Positions 1 through 10,767 of a stretch of 64,000 nucleotides of DNA are shown here, in pieces. The notes beneath the pieces were generated by a model. It made no database searches and was not told the DNA's origin. It worked only from the letters and a program-made list of their open reading frames with translations. Made by a program: the position numbers and the translations under genes. Position 1 is the stretch's first letter. Each line of letters begins with the position of its first letter. The DNA is from Mesorhizobium sp. CAU 1732 (lineage in GTDB: Bacteria > Pseudomonadota > Alphaproteobacteria > Rhizobiales > Rhizobiaceae), in the NCBI RefSeq assembly GCF_039888675.1, contig NZ_JBDQQR010000002.1, positions 596,001-660,000 of the forward strand, in the 5' to 3' direction.

Positions 1-567
1 TTCTCGCTCGAAAGCTCATTCCAGGTCGAGGAGACCGGAATGGAGCATCAAATGCCTATGCCGCTCGACGTGCCGGCGCCCGAAACGCTGCGCACACAGT
101 TCGAGCTGCTGGAAGAGACCGGACACGTCGTGCCGGACTCGGTGCGCAAATTCTGGGCGCGCGAACGACCGCTGGAAATCAAGCCGGTGAACGTCGAGCA
201 CTACACGAGCCGCGACAAGCTGCCGCCGCGCCAGAACGTCTGGGTTCGCATGATGGGCGCCGCGCCCGACGACCGCAATCTGCAATCGGCGTTGCTCGCT
301 TATCTCTCCGACATGACATTGCTCGACACGTCCACCTTCGCGCATGGCCGGATCGGTTTCGATCCGGAAATCCAGATGGCGAGCCTCGACCATGCGATGT
401 GGTTCCATCGCCCGCACAGCCTGGACGACTGGCTGCTCTATACGCAGGACAGCCCCAACGCGATCGGTTCGCGTGGCTTCTCGCGCGGCATGCTCTACTC
501 CCGCGACGGCACCCTGATCGCCTCGACGGCCCAGGAAGGCCTCGTCCGGCTTCGGGACCGCAGGTAG
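1..567 (+). CDS. tesB: Acyl-CoA thioesterase II, C-terminal part (cut by window edge)
   Basis: The reading frame is open from base 1, so the 5' end lies outside the window; the internal ATG at 40 is not the true start. The visible ~188 residues match the second hot-dog domain of TesB-type thioesterases, which hydrolyse acyl-CoA to free fatty acid and CoA in the cytoplasm. Seen: the YLSDMTLLDT segment that carries the family's catalytic Asp, then SLDHAMWFHRP and a C-terminal STAQEGLVR with the conserved Thr/Gln region. In rhizobia tesB commonly precedes glnK-amtB, as here. Stop TAG at 565-567. Confidence 0.9.
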   Translation, partial: FSLESSFQVEETGMEHQMPMPLDVPAPETLRTQFELLEETGHVVPDSVRKFWARERPLEIKPVNVEHYTSRDKLPPRQNVWVRMMGAAPDDRNLQSALLAYLSDMTLLDTSTFAHGRIGFDPEIQMASLDHAMWFHRPHSLDDWLLYTQDSPNAIGSRGFSRGMLYSRDGTLIASTAQEGLVRLRDRR

Positions 568-611
568 AGCTGCCACGGGCTGCCGTCTCTGCGCCGTCCT
601 GCGACGGAGCC

Positions 612-779
612 GGCGAGGCATGGGTTCTCGGGTCAGTGCCCGAGAACGACGAAGCGGAGGTGGGGAACTCCCGCATAACCGTCAACGTCTCAGAACTTGG
701 CTCAGGCGAAACCACCCCCTTCGTCATTCTCGGGCGACCGGGGCGAAGCGCAGGGAGACCCTGGAATCCATGCCTCGCC
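612..779. repeat. Intergenic palindromic repeat, family A copy 1
   Basis: The ends form an imperfect inverted repeat: 612-634 (GGCGAGGCATGG then TTCTCGGGTC) pairs with 757-779 with about three mismatches. A nested pair lies inside: CCCGAGAACGACGAAG near 639-654 pairs with CTTCGTCATTCTCGGG at 718-733. The same arms, including the upstream CTGCGACGGA context, recur at 10468-10660. Such dispersed extragenic palindromes are common in rhizobial genomes. No transposase is present. Confidence 0.8.
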
Positions 780-950
780 CGTCTGTGAGAGGTGGGATGC
801 CGAAAGCGCCGCCTTCCGCCCGGCTGACGGGCGGAATCAAGGCATTTGCCCAAACTTTAGTCACATGCATTGCTGCACCTGCGAAGTTCGCTTGGGCCAT
901 AAGCGATATTCCGAAGTCTTTACAGCCAGTTACCATCATGCCCAACCAAC

Positions 951-966
951 TGGCACGCGATTTGAA
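951..966 (+). promoter_or_regulatory. Putative sigma-54 promoter upstream of glnK
   Basis: The sequence TGGCACG-CGAT-TTGAA matches the -24/-12 consensus TGGCACR-N4-TTGCW with one deviation (GA instead of GC at -12) and correct spacing. It sits about 82 bp before the glnK start. glnK-amtB operons are usually NtrC/RpoN-controlled, so the position makes sense. The -12 mismatch keeps this tentative. Confidence 0.5.
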
Positions 967-1042
967 TCACCTCTTGCACTCCCGGCTGTCATCCAGTCCG
1001 GCGGTGTGACTGCAACGCGGGGGACCGCAAAGCAAAGGGTGA

Positions 1043-1387
<345 letters not shown>

Positions 1388-1414
1388 GCGCCTCGACCAA
1401 GGAGAATGGGGTTA

Positions 1415-2797
1415 ATGACAGTTTCAAATCTTTCCAGATTCGCGCGCCCGGCACTCGGTGCGCTCACCTTCACCGCGCTGATGGCGCTGCCGGCTTTCGG
1501 CCAGGACGCGCCGGCTCCCGACGCGGCAGAGACCGCCGTCGCCGGTGCCGTCTCCCAGGAGACGCAGTACATCCTCAACAGCTTCCTGATGCTCGTCGGC
1601 GGCTTCCTCGTCTTCTGGATGGCGGCTGGCTTCACGATGCTCGAAGCGGGCTTCGTCCGCTCCAAGAACGTCTCCATGCAGCTTCTGAAGAACATCACGA
1701 TGTATTCGGTCGCCTGCATCGCCTACTACCTCATCGGCTATCTGATCATGTATCCGGGCGACGCCTGGATGGTGAACGGCATCCTCGGCGCCGTCGGCAT
1801 CGCGGTGCTCGAGCCTGTCGGTCTCACGGCCGATGCGGCTGACCTGACCTATGCCACGGTCAGCTCCGACTTCTTCTTCCAGGTGATGTTCTGCGCCACC
1901 GCTGCCTCGATCGTCTCCGGCACGGTAGCCGAGCGCATCAAGCTGTGGCCGTTCCTGCTCTTCGTGCTGGTTCTCACCGCGCTGATCTACCCGATCCAGG
2001 CTTCCTGGAAGTGGGGCGGCGGCTTCCTCGACCAGATGGGCTTCCTCGACTTCGCAGGCTCGACCGTCGTTCACTCGGTGGGCGGCTGGGCGGCACTGGC
2101 AGGCGCCATCGTCATCGGCGCACGCAAGGGCAAGTACAACGCGGATGGCTCGGTCAACGCGCTGCCGGGTTCCAACATGGCACTCGCGACGCTCGGCATG
2201 TTCATCCTCTGGTTCGGCTGGTACGGCTTCAACGGCGCGTCGCAGCTTGCCATGGGCACGGTGGGCGACATCGCCGATGTGGGCCGCGTGATGGCCAACA
2301 CCAATGCCGGCGCGGTCGGTGGTGCACTCGCGGCAGCCGCCCTGACGCACTTCATCTACAAGAAGGTCGACCTGACCTTCGTGATCAACGGTGCGCTGGC
2401 GGGTCTCGTCTCGGTCACGGCCGAGCCGCTGACGCCGGGCCTCGGCACGGCAAGCCTGATCGGTGCAGTCGGCGGCGTCATCGTCGTCCTGACCGTGCCG
2501 CTCCTCGACAAGTTCAAGATCGACGACGTGGTCGGCGCAATCCCGGTTCACCTATTCGCAGGCATCTGGGGAACGATCGCCGTGGTCATCACGAACCCGG
2601 ACGCAAGCCTCTCGGTGCAGCTTATCTCGATCGTCACCGTCGGCGTGTTCACCTTCGTCGCGAGCTTCCTGGTCTGGATCGTCGTCAAGGCGGTCATGGG
2701 CCTGCGCCCGACCGAGGAAGACGAATTGCTCGGTCTCGACAAGGCAGAGGTGGGCGTCGAAGCCTACCCGGAATTTGCCGGTGCAAGCGTCCGCTAA
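1415..2797 (+). CDS. amtB: Ammonium transporter AmtB (first paralogue)
   Basis: About 460 residues with an N-terminal signal-like segment ending near AFGQ, then ~11 membrane helices. Amt signatures are visible: FWMAAGFTMLEAGFVRSKN near residue 75, and the pore twin histidines at about His220 (VVHSVGG) and His379 (PVHLFAGIWG). It conducts ammonium across the inner membrane and is gated by GlnK. I chose ATG 1415 because AAGGAG (1399-1404) lies 10 bp before it but only one base before the alternative ATG at 1406. A second Amt gene follows. Confidence 0.95.
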   Translation: MTVSNLSRFARPALGALTFTALMALPAFGQDAPAPDAAETAVAGAVSQETQYILNSFLMLVGGFLVFWMAAGFTMLEAGFVRSKNVSMQLLKNITMYSVACIAYYLIGYLIMYPGDAWMVNGILGAVGIAVLEPVGLTADAADLTYATVSSDFFFQVMFCATAASIVSGTVAERIKLWPFLLFVLVLTALIYPIQASWKWGGGFLDQMGFLDFAGSTVVHSVGGWAALAGAIVIGARKGKYNADGSVNALPGSNMALATLGMFILWFGWYGFNGASQLAMGTVGDIADVGRVMANTNAGAVGGALAAAALTHFIYKKVDLTFVINGALAGLVSVTAEPLTPGLGTASLIGAVGGVIVVLTVPLLDKFKIDDVVGAIPVHLFAGIWGTIAVVITNPDASLSVQLISIVTVGVFTFVASFLVWIVVKAVMGLRPTEEDELLGLDKAEVGVEAYPEFAGASVR

Positions 2798-2817
2798 AAC
2801 GCGCACCACCCGGAACC

Positions 2818-2870
2818 GCGCGACGGCCGCAAGGCCGTCGCGCAAACGCGGCCCGGTTTTCGCCGGGCCG
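2818..2870 (+). terminator. Two consecutive GC-rich hairpins between the amt genes
   Basis: Hairpin 1 has a perfect 11-bp stem: GCGCGACGGCC (2818-2828), loop GCAA, GGCCGTCGCGC (2833-2843). Hairpin 2 has a perfect 8-bp stem: CGGCCCGG (2849-2856), loop TTTTCG, CCGGGCCG (2863-2870). Neither is followed by a T-run, so this may be a partial terminator, an RNA-stability structure or an attenuator that lowers expression of the second amt gene. The rest of the 325-bp gap (2871-3112) shows no gene or recognisable site. Confidence 0.55.
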
Positions 2871-3122
2871 TCCCGTGTCCGCCAACCCGTCGCGGACAGG
2901 GACATGACATTCAAGCCCGACACGGGTGCCGTGACGATCAGCGGACACGGTGAGCACATTTCTGCAGGGGAACAACCAAAGTGCCCGACATGGGGGAGAA
3001 CGACGTCACGGCTGGACGAGCCGCGTTTTAGACCTTCGCCTGAAGCATGAATGATGCCGGCAGCGCCGGATACGCACACACCAACGCGCCCGAAGCGACG
3101 CGATCGTTTCACGGAGATTGCA

Positions 3123-4478
<1,356 letters not shown>

Positions 4479-4547
4479 CAGCAAAGGCGGGCAACCGCCC
4501 GCCTCTCCAAAATCCCGTCGTGACGTCCACCCGGCCGTCACACCTTC

Positions 4548-4578
4548 GAGGCCCGGCTGACGCCGGGCCTCTTTTTTT
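4548..4578 (+). terminator. Rho-independent terminator of the glnK-amt operon
   Basis: Perfect 10-bp stem GAGGCCCGGC (4548-4557), loop TGAC, GCCGGGCCTC (4562-4571), followed by seven T residues (4572-4578). It lies between the end of the second amt gene and the convergent small gene at 4596. Confidence 0.93.
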
Positions 4579-4595
4579 GGGGAAACCGGCCGGTA

Positions 4596-4844
4596 TCAGC
4601 GGGCGATGACGATGGTGGCCGCGACCGACATCAACACGGCGACCGCGACGAGAATTCCGTAGAGATACCCTCGATCGAACAACAGCGCATGGCCGGCAAC
4701 CCACGCCGCCGTAGCGGCCCCGAGGGCGAAAAGGAAACCATTGCGCTCACCAAAGCTGATCGAAACAGCCATCAGGCCGCCGATGATGAGTGCTCCGAAG
4801 ACGATGATGATGGCGACGGAATATCTCTCGAAATCATTGTCCAT
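4596..4844 (-). CDS. Small membrane protein, unknown function
   Basis: 82 residues, nearly all hydrophobic after a short charged start (MDNDFERYS), with about three predicted membrane helices: residues ~8-28, ~33-52 and ~57-78. I do not recognise the family. The start at 4844 has GAGGA six bases upstream; the ATG at 4850 touches the GAGGA and is unlikely. The gene is convergent with the second amt gene. The hydrophobic profile and well-placed ribosome binding site support it as real. Confidence 0.65.
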   Translation of the reverse strand: MDNDFERYSVAIIIVFGALIIGGLMAVSISFGERNGFLFALGAATAAWVAGHALLFDRGYLYGILVAVAVLMSVAATIVIAR

Positions 4845-5046
4845 TCTCATTCCTCATGCCGGGACAGGAGCCGCGTTGCGTCCGGCTCATTCTCCCTGTT
4901 CGACGTGACAAATGAAACACCATGCGGACGTGACGAGGTCAAGACTGGTGTTGGAGGAGCGCCGCACGGAGGCGGCGGGGCGCGCCCGCAGCGAGCCCTC
5001 CCCTGCACGGCCCCCTATCCTTGCCAGCGATGCGGACAGGCTCGTG

Positions 5047-5343
5047 CTATTCGGACGGCTGTACGTTTGGCTGGGCCTGCGGCTCCGTTGCCGCCGGTGG
5101 TTGAGCCGGCGCGTCGTCCGACACGGGCGGTTGAGACGGCGCTTCTCCGGATGCCGGTGGCTGAGCGGTCGTATCGTTTGTGGCGGGAGGTTGACCGGCT
5201 TCGTCATCCTCGTTCAAGATTTGATCCGTCTGCGTCTTGATTTCATCGCCGGTTTCCTGGCTGATGAACCCATAGGACACAGCAATCCCGATGATGGCGG
5301 CAATGGCGGCGGCAACGAGGCCGGCTTTCAACTTCTTCGTCAT
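5047..5343 (-). CDS. Single-pass membrane protein with Pro/Gln-rich repetitive tail
   Basis: 98 residues from ATG 5343. A short basic start (MTKKLK) and one membrane helix (~residues 7-26) are followed by a charged stretch, then four tandem copies of a unit like AQPPASGEAP / SQPPVSDDAP / AQPPAATEP. The topology suggests a membrane anchor with an extended periplasmic tail. Function unknown. Overlapping frames on the other strand are less protein-like. The 196-bp gap downstream (4851-5046) shows nothing recognisable. Confidence 0.6.
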   Translation of the reverse strand: MTKKLKAGLVAAAIAAIIGIAVSYGFISQETGDEIKTQTDQILNEDDEAGQPPATNDTTAQPPASGEAPSQPPVSDDAPAQPPAATEPQAQPNVQPSE

Positions 5344-5495
5344 GCTCTGACAACTCTGTTTGGCCCGGCCCAATCCGATCTTAGACCAACAGATCTTGCA
5401 ATGTCACCAAAGGGATCGATGTGGGCGGCCTTGAAACCGCCGCGGAAATCGCTCGCATCATCCTGACGGGGCCATGCAGTTGCCAGAAGCGTTAT

Positions 5496-5735
5496 CTAAC
5501 GCACTGATTCGCCCGTCTTCGGATCGATCTTGATCTCGGCCTTGGCGCCATTCGTCATGAAATACTCGATCTCATAGTAACCGCGATCGTTCCAATCGAC
5601 CTCGTCGATATACTCGACATCCGGATTTTGCTCCAGTTCGGCGATGATCGCGGACAATTTTGCACCTTCGGGAGGAGCGGCGTGCGCACCGAACGGAGCC
5701 AGAATCAGGGCTATTGAGACGATCATGAAACGCAT
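5496..5735 (-). CDS. PepSY domain-type small secreted protein
   Basis: 79 residues. A signal peptide (MRFMIVSIALILAPFGAHA) is followed by a ~55-residue module with KLSAIIAELEQNPDVEYIDEVDWNDRGYYEIEY and an ending KAEIKIDPKTGESVR. That alternation of helix, 'GYYEVE'-type strand and 'DPKTG' turn is typical of PepSY-like periplasmic proteins. GAGGA lies eight bases before the ATG. The role is probably periplasmic binding or inhibition, but no partner is evident nearby. Confidence 0.78.
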   Translation of the reverse strand: MRFMIVSIALILAPFGAHAAPPEGAKLSAIIAELEQNPDVEYIDEVDWNDRGYYEIEYFMTNGAKAEIKIDPKTGESVR

Positions 5736-5900
5736 GCTGGAAATCCTCGCATTGGAATGGAGCGACGGCGGACGGACCCTCTGAGTTCACTGCCCGCAGA
5801 AAATCACACATCGCCCGGACCGACAACCACAGCGCGAAAAACCGGCGTTGGGGGCAGCGTTCGAGCCGCATCACAGAGGGGGCCCACAAAATCTCCATGG

Positions 5901-5916
5901 TTAATGCAGCCTTAAC
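5901..5916 (+). promoter_or_regulatory. Putative CtrA binding site upstream of ftsK
   Basis: TTAA (5901-5904), seven bases, TTAAC (5912-5916): an exact match to the alphaproteobacterial CtrA consensus TTAA-N7-TTAAC. It lies about 75 bp before the ftsK start, a position that fits promoter control. CtrA is the cell-cycle master regulator in this group, and FtsK acts in division and chromosome segregation. Binding is inferred from sequence only. Confidence 0.6.
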
Positions 5917-5990
5917 CTCGCTTGCCTAGTCTCATCGTCGAATTCGCACGTGATACGGCGTGCGGCAGCGATGTTTGACGGGGACGGCTC

Positions 5991-8606
5991 ATGCGTTCGA
6001 GTGCCACCGCACAGATGGCGATCAGCGATTCTGGATATGGCTTGCGGGGTTTCCTGCAGCGACAGGTGACCCGGGCAATCGGCCTCGGCGCCCTGGCGGC
6101 GGTGGCGTTCTGCCTTGCCAGCCTGGGGACGTGGAACGTCGCGGACCCGAGCTTCAGCCACGCGACCGACAATCCCGTCACCAATGCGATGGGTTATCCG
6201 GGCGCGGTCGTCTCCGATCTGCTGATGCAGTTCTACGGGCTTTCGGCCATCGTCGTGCTCGTACCCGGTCTTGCCTGGGCGCTGTGGCTGATCGGCGCGC
6301 GCAATGTCGACCGCATCCCGCGTCGCATCGCTGCCTGGCTGGGTGGCTCGGCACTGGCCGCGGGCATCGTCGGCTGCATCACGGCGCCTCCGACATGGCC
6401 GCTGCCGACCGGTCTCGGCGGCGTCGTCGGCGATCTCGCCTTGACGATCCCGTCCTGGCTGTCCGGCGGATATCCGACCGGGCTCGCCGCGATCATCACC
6501 GGTGCGATCTTCATCGCGCCGGCTTTGTGGTTGCTGGCCTTTGCCTGCGCGGCGTTCGGTCGCCTGCCGGACGAGGAACCCGTCGCCAGGATGACGCGCC
6601 GCAACCGCAATGCCGAACCGGAAGACGACGACATCGAAGACGAGGATGATTCGGAAAGCACCGGCATCCTGGCGCTGGGCGCGATCACCCATTGGTGGTT
6701 CACCGTGAAATCCTTCGCACGCCGTCATACCGGTGGCATGGATCGCTTCCGCTCGACACCAGACGAGGACGACGACGACATGGTCTATGCCCGCACGGCG
6801 CCGGCGCGCGGCGGACGTGTCGAGCCCGATTTCTCGCCGGTGCCGAGCATCGACTCCGACGAGCCGCCCTTCGATATGGATGACGGCCCGATCGCCGGTT
6901 ACGACGACGATTTCGACGATGACGTCATCATTCGTCCGACGCCCGAGCGCGGTCCGGCGGCTCAGGTCCACGTGGCCCAGTCGCCCCAGCCTGCCCGCGT
7001 CGAGGCACCGGCACCGCGCCCGCAGCAGGGCGCCCGCGTCCAGCGCGAGGCGCAGACCTCGCTTTTGGGCAGCGGCACGTTCGAAATGCCGTCGCTGCAC
7101 TTCCTCTCGGAGCCCAAGGCGCTCGGCCGCGATCCGTCGCTTTCCAAGGATGCGCTCGAGCAGAACGCGCGTCTTCTGGAAGGCGTGCTGGAAGATTTCG
7201 GCGTCAAGGGCGAGATCATCCATGTCCGGCCCGGCCCCGTCGTCACGCTCTACGAACTGGAACCGGCCCCCGGCATCAAGTCGTCGCGCGTCATCGGGCT
7301 TGCCGACGACATCGCCCGCTCAATGAGTGCGATCGCCTGCCGCGTCGCGGTCGTTCCGGGCCGCAACGCCATCGGCATCGAACTGCCGAACGCACGGCGC
7401 GAGACGGTCTATCTGCGCGAGTTGCTGGCCTCGAAGGACTTCGAGCAGTCGAAGGCCAAGCTCTCGCTGGCGCTCGGCAAGACGATCAATGGCGAGCCCG
7501 TGATCGCTGACATCGCCAAGTTCCCGCACGTTCTGGTGGCCGGCACGACCGGTTCGGGCAAGTCGGTGGCGATCAACACCTTCATCCTGTCGATCCTCTA
7601 CCGCATGACGCCGCAGGATTGCCGGCTCATCATGATCGACCCGAAGATGCTGGAACTGTCCGTCTATGACGGCATCCCGCATTTGCTTACGCCTGTGGTC
7701 ACCGATCCGAAGAAGGCCGTCGTCGCGCTCAAATGGACCGTGCGCGAGATGGAGGACCGCTACCGCAAGATGTCGAAGGTCGGCGTCCGCAACATCGACG
7801 GTTTCAACGCACGTGTCGCGCAGGCGGAAAAGAAGGGCGAACAGATCAGCCGCACCGTCCAGACCGGCTTCGACCGCCAGACCGGCGAGGCGATCTACGA
7901 GACCGAGCATCTCGATCTCCAGGCGATGCCCTACATCGTCGTCATCATCGACGAGATGGCCGACCTGATGATGGTCGCCGGCAAGGATATCGAAGGTGCG
8001 GTGCAGCGTCTGGCGCAGATGGCGCGCGCGGCCGGCATCCACGTCATCATGGCTACGCAGCGCCCGTCGGTGGACGTCATCACCGGCACGATCAAGGCGA
8101 ACTTCCCGACGCGTATCTCCTTCCAGGTGACATCGAAGATCGACAGCCGCACCATCCTCGGCGAGATGGGCGCCGAACAGCTCCTCGGCATGGGCGACAT
8201 GCTCTACATGGCCGGCGGCGGCCGCATCCAGCGCGTCCACGGGCCATTCGTCTCGGACGACGAGGTCGAGAAGGTCGTCGCGCATCTCAAGCTTCAGGGC
8301 GTGCCGGAATATCTCGACGCGATCACCGAGGATGACGGCGAGGACGACGACGATGGCGGCTCCAAGGGCGGCGGATCGTCCGGCGGCGGCAATTTCGACG
8401 ATTCCGACGATCCGTACGATCAGGCGGTCGCCGTGGTCTTGCGCGACGGCAAGGCATCCACCAGCTATATCCAGCGCCGTCTCGGCATCGGCTACAACCG
8501 CGCCGCCTCGATCATCGAGAAGATGGAGCAGGAAGGCATCGTCGGACCGGCCAACCATGCCGGCAAGCGAGAGATTCTCGTGCCGACCGAAGACGACAAG
8601 TTCTAG
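5991..8606 (+). CDS. ftsK: DNA translocase FtsK
   Basis: 871 residues. The N-terminal ~190 residues hold four membrane helices that anchor the protein at the septum. An acidic, Pro-rich linker (~200-365) follows. The motor domain has Walker A GTTGSGKS at about residue 518-525 and Walker [13 protein letters not shown] near 650. The C-terminal gamma winged-helix ([17 protein letters not shown] onward, ~800-870) reads oriented DNA motifs. FtsK pumps DNA toward dif and activates XerCD during division. It is preceded by a CtrA-type site and followed by a LolA-like gene, a common rhizobial order. Confidence 0.97.
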   Translation: MRSSATAQMAISDSGYGLRGFLQRQVTRAIGLGALAAVAFCLASLGTWNVADPSFSHATDNPVTNAMGYPGAVVSDLLMQFYGLSAIVVLVPGLAWALWLIGARNVDRIPRRIAAWLGGSALAAGIVGCITAPPTWPLPTGLGGVVGDLALTIPSWLSGGYPTGLAAIITGAIFIAPALWLLAFACAAFGRLPDEEPVARMTRRNRNAEPEDDDIEDEDDSESTGILALGAITHWWFTVKSFARRHTGGMDRFRSTPDEDDDDMVYARTAPARGGRVEPDFSPVPSIDSDEPPFDMDDGPIAGYDDDFDDDVIIRPTPERGPAAQVHVAQSPQPARVEAPAPRPQQGARVQREAQTSLLGSGTFEMPSLHFLSEPKALGRDPSLSKDALEQNARLLEGVLEDFGVKGEIIHVRPGPVVTLYELEPAPGIKSSRVIGLADDIARSMSAIACRVAVVPGRNAIGIELPNARRETVYLRELLASKDFEQSKAKLSLALGKTINGEPVIADIAKFPHVLVAGTTGSGKSVAINTFILSILYRMTPQDCRLIMIDPKMLELSVYDGIPHLLTPVVTDPKKAVVALKWTVREMEDRYRKMSKVGVRNIDGFNARVAQAEKKGEQISRTVQTGFDRQTGEAIYETEHLDLQAMPYIVVIIDEMADLMMVAGKDIEGAVQRLAQMARAAGIHVIMATQRPSVDVITGTIKANFPTRISFQVTSKIDSRTILGEMGAEQLLGMGDMLYMAGGGRIQRVHGPFVSDDEVEKVVAHLKLQGVPEYLDAITEDDGEDDDDGGSKGGGSSGGGNFDDSDDPYDQAVAVVLRDGKASTSYIQRRLGIGYNRAASIIEKMEQEGIVGPANHAGKREILVPTEDDKF

Positions 8607-8746
8607 GACGAACTGTCGGGAGGGCCTGACAACGCGGCGGCACGCGGCAACCAAATGACGCCGCAGCCGTTTTCTGCTCCGGAACCCGACAAAATTCAGC
8701 CCTTATGGGCGGATATCACGGGAAGACCAGACTGAGGACCACGACC

Positions 8747-9442
8747 ATGACGACAGACGCCAAGACCACTTTCCCCGCGAGCGGCAACGCCATGTCGCGC
8801 CGTGCGTTCCTGGGAACCGCTGCCGCCGGCGTAGGGCTCGTGGTTCTGGGCCAGATCGTCGGTCCGTTCGGCTCTGTGGCGCATGCGCAGGGTGGGGCTG
8901 CCGCACAGCGCATCGCCGACCATTTCGCCAGCGTTCGCACCATGATGGGCGAGTTCGTTCAGTTCGGGCCGCGCGGCGAGCAGACGGGCGGCAAATTCTA
9001 CATCGAACGTCCGGGCAAGGTACGCTTCAACTACGAGCCGCCGGCGAATTTCAAGGTCACCTCGGACGGCACGACGGTCGTTCTCGAAAACACCAAGCTG
9101 CAGACGGCGGACATCTATCCGCTGTCGCGCACGCCGCTCAAGCTGCTTTTGGACAACCGCATCGACCTGTCCGGCAACAAGGTTCGCAGCGTCAAGGAAG
9201 AGAACGACCTGACAACGATCCAGCTTGCCGACAAATCCGCGTTCGGCAATTCCGTGATCACCATGATGTTCGATCCGACCTCCTTCGACCTGCGCCAGTG
9301 GACGATCACCGACGCACAGGGCAAGGACACGACCGTCATGATCTTCAACGTCCAGCAGGGCGTGACCTTCGATCCGTCGGTCTTCGCGATCGACAACCGC
9401 AAGGTCCAGGAAATGCAGAAGCGCAATCACAACAGGAACTGA
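8747..9442 (+). CDS. LolA-like outer membrane lipoprotein carrier family protein
   Basis: About 231 residues from ATG 8747. A Tat-like leader (SRRAFLGTAAAG, then a hydrophobic run to VAHAQ) is followed by a LolA-fold domain: ASVRTMMGEFVQFGPRGEQTGGKFYIERPGKVRFNYEPP is the classic start of the family's incomplete beta-barrel. LolA shuttles lipoproteins through the periplasm from LolCDE to LolB. The twin-Arg leader is unusual for classic LolA but common in alphaproteobacterial homologues. An in-frame ATG at 8792 right before SRRAFLG is an alternative start. A terminator follows at 9477. Confidence 0.85.
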   Translation: MTTDAKTTFPASGNAMSRRAFLGTAAAGVGLVVLGQIVGPFGSVAHAQGGAAAQRIADHFASVRTMMGEFVQFGPRGEQTGGKFYIERPGKVRFNYEPPANFKVTSDGTTVVLENTKLQTADIYPLSRTPLKLLLDNRIDLSGNKVRSVKEENDLTTIQLADKSAFGNSVITMMFDPTSFDLRQWTITDAQGKDTTVMIFNVQQGVTFDPSVFAIDNRKVQEMQKRNHNRN

Positions 9443-9476
9443 TCGACGCCGCTTTCTGTGGACTAACCGTTTCGAA

Positions 9477-9506
9477 GGCGCGTGCTCCGGCACGCGCCTT
9501 GTCTTT
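9477..9506 (+). terminator. Rho-independent terminator after the LolA-like gene
   Basis: Perfect 9-bp stem GGCGCGTGC (9477-9485), loop TCCG, GCACGCGCC (9490-9498), extended by AA/TT and followed by TTGTCTTT. It separates the ftsK-lolA unit from xthA. Confidence 0.85.
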
Positions 9507-9564
9507 ATCCGGCATGGCTGGCAGGTTCCGGCGCTTCTCCCTGCCATTTCGGAAATGCCTGCCC

Positions 9565-10371
9565 ATGCCATTCTCGATCGCCACCTGGAACATCAACTCC
9601 GTGCGCCTCCGCATGCCCCTAGTCGAGCGGTTCCTGGCCGAACACCAGCCGGATGTCCTGTGCCTGCAGGAGACGAAGTGCCCGGACGATCTGTTCCCGC
9701 TCAAGGCGTTCCGGAACGCCGGCTACGAGCATATCGAGATCAGCGGCCAGAAGGGGTATCACGGCGTCGCCACCGTCGCGCGCCGGCCGATCGCATCGTT
9801 CGAGCGTCGCCGCTTCTGCGACAATGGCGACTGCCGGCATCTGTCGGTGCATGTCGAGGCCGGCAATCGCCGCATCCTGGTGCACAATTTCTACGTGCCG
9901 GCCGGCGGCGATGAGCCCAACCCGGACATCAACCCGAAATTCCGCCACAAGCTCGACTTCGTCGCCGAAATGCACGGCATCCCCGCGATGCAGGACGACG
10001 CCCTGTCATCGGTGCTCGTCGGCGACCTGAACATCGCGCCGCTCGAAGCCGACGTCTGGTCGCACAAGCAGTTGCTCAACGTCGTCAGCCACACGCCGGT
10101 GGAGACGGAGAGCTTCGAGGCGATGCGGCGGGCCGGCAACTGGGTCGACCTGATGCGCCAGGTAATTCCGCCGGAAGAAAAGCTCTACACCTGGTGGAGC
10201 TATCGCGCGGCGGACTGGGAAGCGTCGAATCGCGGCCGGCGCCTCGACCACATCTGGTCGTCGCCGAATCTCTCGCCGCATCTGACCGGCATCGAGGTGC
10301 TGCGCGACGCGCGTGGCTGGGAACGGCCATCCGACCACGTGCCGGTGATCGCGCGTTTCGATCTGGATTAG
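9565..10371 (+). CDS. xthA: Exodeoxyribonuclease III
   Basis: 268 residues, usual length. Catalytic motifs of the AP-endonuclease/exonuclease family are all present: WNINSVRLR near the start, LQETKCPD with the metal-binding Glu, GDLNIAP near residue 152, RRLDHIW, and the C-terminal SDHVPV with the catalytic His. It cleaves AP sites and degrades 3' ends during base-excision repair. ATG 9565 gives the canonical N-terminus; the frame extends upstream without similarity. Confidence 0.95.
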   Translation: MPFSIATWNINSVRLRMPLVERFLAEHQPDVLCLQETKCPDDLFPLKAFRNAGYEHIEISGQKGYHGVATVARRPIASFERRRFCDNGDCRHLSVHVEAGNRRILVHNFYVPAGGDEPNPDINPKFRHKLDFVAEMHGIPAMQDDALSSVLVGDLNIAPLEADVWSHKQLLNVVSHTPVETESFEAMRRAGNWVDLMRQVIPPEEKLYTWWSYRAADWEASNRGRRLDHIWSSPNLSPHLTGIEVLRDARGWERPSDHVPVIARFDLD

Positions 10372-10767
10372 ATCGCCTCATCTTTGGTGGAGACCCCTCC
10401 ATTCATGGCGAGGTGACGGGGCGGCAAACAATGCGGAACTGGATGATCGCCCGTTCTGGACCACCCTGCGACGGAACCGGCGAGGCATGGATTCTCGGGT
10501 CTGCGCAGTCACTTCATTCCTGCTCCGCCCGAGAATGACGAATCGGGGCGAGTGACTTCGCTCTTAGTAACTTCGATGCGCTGGGAGTGCTCGGGCGATC
10601 CAAGTCCCCCACTTCGTCATTCTCGGGCGACCGGAGGGAGACCCGGGAATCCATGCCTCATCGGTCGATCAGAGACTGGATGGTCGCGATGTTCCGTCAT
10701 CTCGCATCCCTCATCATCTCCCCCTCGAGAACAATCCTCAGCCCATCCGGCCACCCTATGTGTCGAA
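10372..10767. other. 396-bp intergenic region holding a palindromic repeat
   Basis: The region lies between convergent xthA and the cyclic-nucleotide-binding gene. Most of it is the second family A repeat (10468-10660). The flanks contain no convincing coding sequence, and I see no strong terminator hairpin for either flanking gene outside the repeat, so the repeat itself may serve as a bidirectional terminator. Confidence 0.6.
10468..10660. repeat. Intergenic palindromic repeat, family A copy 2
   Basis: The outer arm GGCATGGATTCTCGGGTC (ending 10501) pairs with GACCCGGGAATCCATGCC (10640-10657). The inner arm CCCGAGAATGACGAAT (10528-10543) pairs with CTTCGTCATTCTCGGG (10612-10627). The order and sequence of the arms match copy 1 at 612-779, while the central spacer differs. 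Both copies lie in gene-free gaps. Confidence 0.82.

Noticed and set aside
1424..2551. 375-residue minus-strand frame opposite amtB
   Set aside because: Histidine/Arg/Asp-rich shadow composition; amtB on the plus strand has clear transporter motifs.
7320..8654. 444-residue minus-strand frame opposite ftsK
   Set aside because: Antisense shadow of the FtsK motor domain.
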